Source: an uncultured Collinsella sp. (GTDB taxonomy: Bacteria; Actinomycetota; Coriobacteriia; Coriobacteriales; Coriobacteriaceae). From it: DNA of 6,581 bases. The notes under the pieces were generated by a model, which was given only the letters and a program-made list of their open reading frames with translations, did no database searches and was not told where the DNA came from. The stretch is taken from the NCBI GenBank assembly GCA_900752345.1, contig CAADVA010000214.1, forward strand, positions 1 to 6,581. The letters are read 5' to 3'. The translations under genes and the position numbers were made by a program. The stretch's first letter is position 1; the number at the start of each line of letters is the position of its first letter. Of this stretch, positions 5,428-6,581 are shown one piece after another.

Positions 5428-6581
5428 TTACAAATTTTGAAGCAAGTCCAAAATTGTATCTGCGAGCTGGGGTTTTGTTAGCACGGGAAGCTCTTGCGTA
5501 CCCGTTGTGCTCACAATCCAGGCCTTGTTCGTATCGGTTCCAAAGCCCGAATCGGCGCGTGAGACATCGTTGGCGATAATGGCATCGCAGCCCTTGCGGG
5601 CCAATTTGCGTTCGGCGTACTCGACAACATTGTCGGTCTCGGCCGCAAAGCCGATCACGCATCGTTCGCCCTTCTGGCGCGAGAGCTCGGCCAAAATATC
5701 GATCGTTTCGACGAGCTCGATGCGATCCAAGCGCTCGTTAGCCTTTTTGAGCTTATGGTCGGCAGGGGCCGCCGGGGTATAGTCGGCGACGGCAGCCGCA
5801 CAAATTGCCGCATCGGCCGTCTGGAAGGCGCTCAGCGCCGCCTGGAGCATCTCTGCGGCGGTCTGCACGCGCACACACTCCACGCCGCGGGGAATATCGA
5901 CCGATGTCGGTCCCAACACGAGTGTGACCGCAGCACCCCGGCGAGCAGCCTCCCCCGCCAGGGCGATACCCATCTTGCCCGAAGAGCGGTTGCCAATGAA
6001 GCGCACCGGGTCGATCGGTTCGTGCGTGGGGCCGGCGGTGATAACGATGCGCTTGCCCGCCAGGTCTTGCGGCACGGGATTGAGCACCTCGCAGATGGCT
6101 TCGACGATGTCCTCGGGCTCGCTCATGCGCCCCGTGTCCACGTCGCCGCAGGCAAGGTAGCCGCTGCCGGGTCCCACCACATGGACACCGCGGTCGCGCA
6201 ACGTGGCCATGTTGGCCTGCGTCGCCGGAGCTTTCCACATGCCGTTATTCATAGCGGGTGCGATCACGATGGGTCGCGGCGTCGCCAGCAGCGTGGTGGA
6301 GATGAGGTCGTCGGCGATGCCGTTGGCCATCTTGGCGATGATATTGGCCGTCGCGGGCGCCACGACCACCAGATCGGGTTCCTGTGCGAGTGAGATGTGG
6401 TGGATGGGGTCGGAGGGATTGTCGAAAAGGCCTACGGCAACGGGCACGTTGGTGAGCGCACGGAAGGTAAGTGGCCCCACGAACTCCGTTGCATGCTCGC
6501 TCATAACGACCTTGACGCGCGCACCGCGCTTTTGCAGCAGGCGCACAATATTGCACGACTTATAGGCGGGGGGCCCGCCGG
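5428..6581 (-). CDS. coaBC: Bifunctional phosphopantothenoylcysteine decarboxylase / phosphopantothenate-cysteine ligase, 5' end outside window
   Basis: This cytosolic flavoenzyme makes two consecutive steps of coenzyme A synthesis: it joins cysteine to 4'-phosphopantothenate (CoaB, C-terminal half) and decarboxylates the product to 4'-phosphopantetheine (CoaC, N-terminal half). The visible 384 codons start within the N-terminal flavin-binding region (GGPPAYKSCNIVRLLQKRGA; GGIAAYK is commoner). CoaC landmarks follow: HHISLAQEPDLVVVAPATAN with the probable active-site His, PAMNNGMW, and the substrate-clamp Cys in GSGYLACGDVDTGRM. CoaB landmarks are ITAGPTHEPIDPVRFIGNRS then SGKMG, AAVADYTP, KLKK and GFAAETDN, with IIANDVS near the end. 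The frame is intact to TAA at 5428. It continues upstream past the GTG at 6546, so the true start lies about ten codons beyond the right edge. Confidence 0.97.
   Translation of the reverse strand, partial: GGPPAYKSCNIVRLLQKRGARVKVVMSEHATEFVGPLTFRALTNVPVAVGLFDNPSDPIHHISLAQEPDLVVVAPATANIIAKMANGIADDLISTTLLATPRPIVIAPAMNNGMWKAPATQANMATLRDRGVHVVGPGSGYLACGDVDTGRMSEPEDIVEAICEVLNPVPQDLAGKRIVITAGPTHEPIDPVRFIGNRSSGKMGIALAGEAARRGAAVTLVLGPTSVDIPRGVECVRVQTAAEMLQAALSAFQTADAAICAAAVADYTPAAPADHKLKKANERLDRIELVETIDILAELSRQKGERCVIGFAAETDNVVEYAERKLARKGCDAIIANDVSRADSGFGTDTNKAWIVSTTGTQELPVLTKPQLADTILDLLQNL

Overview
The window looks like a chromosomal accessory segment from a Gram-positive actinobacterium, most likely of the Coriobacteriia (Collinsella-like). 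The grounds are GC-rich genes with strong GGAGG-type ribosome sites, a BspA-type leucine-rich-repeat surface protein beside a DUF6273-type surface protein, and a conventional actinobacterial coaBC. The genus is inferred from remembered family distribution, not from a search.

Layout, left to right. 1-388: GC-rich edge with weak small ORFs and a -10-like box for the next gene. 389-790: an intact small gene of unknown function with an excellent ribosome site. At 787 a second, ATGA-coupled frame begins but appears cut off near 838, where the sequence becomes GC-rich and a reverse-strand gene of unknown function (about 830-1318) lies with a frameshift. 1319-1819: no convincing gene. 1820-2480: a reverse-strand DUF1648 (SdpI-like) membrane protein, broken by an exact 7-bp tandem duplication. 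2481-2645: a divergent regulatory region with a promoter on each side of a 17-bp palindrome. 2642-3606 and 3752-4754: two neighbouring surface-protein genes on the + strand. 4775-4807: a strong terminator. 4808-5226: no gene, but many inverted repeats. 5227-5261: terminator of a tRNA-Pro(GGG) gene at 5271-5347. 5428 to the right edge: coaBC, whose 5' end lies outside.

The most interesting part is the surface-protein pair. Both encode almost the same N-terminus: a 20-residue leader ending in Gly, then a Flp/type-IV-pilin-like segment (Q-x-x-x-E-Y followed by a hydrophobic helix). Both then switch, after a Gly-rich linker, to unrelated outer modules: BspA-type repeats in the first, DUF6273 (C-type-lectin-like tail) in the second. 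In the first gene the leader is out of frame with the body at a run of nine G. Because two ATG codons four bases apart share one ribosome site, G8 and G10 would each restore a different start and G9 is off from both. The second gene is interrupted by an 11-bp tandem duplication and a run of six C.

Every multi-domain accessory gene here is frameshifted at a homopolymer or short tandem repeat, while the tRNA and the visible part of coaBC are intact. This fits slipped-strand phase variation of a surface-exposed pilin-anchored module system, or ongoing decay of such a cassette. Homopolymer sequencing error could explain the G9, C6 and G5 tracts but not easily the exact 7-bp and the near-exact 11-bp duplications.
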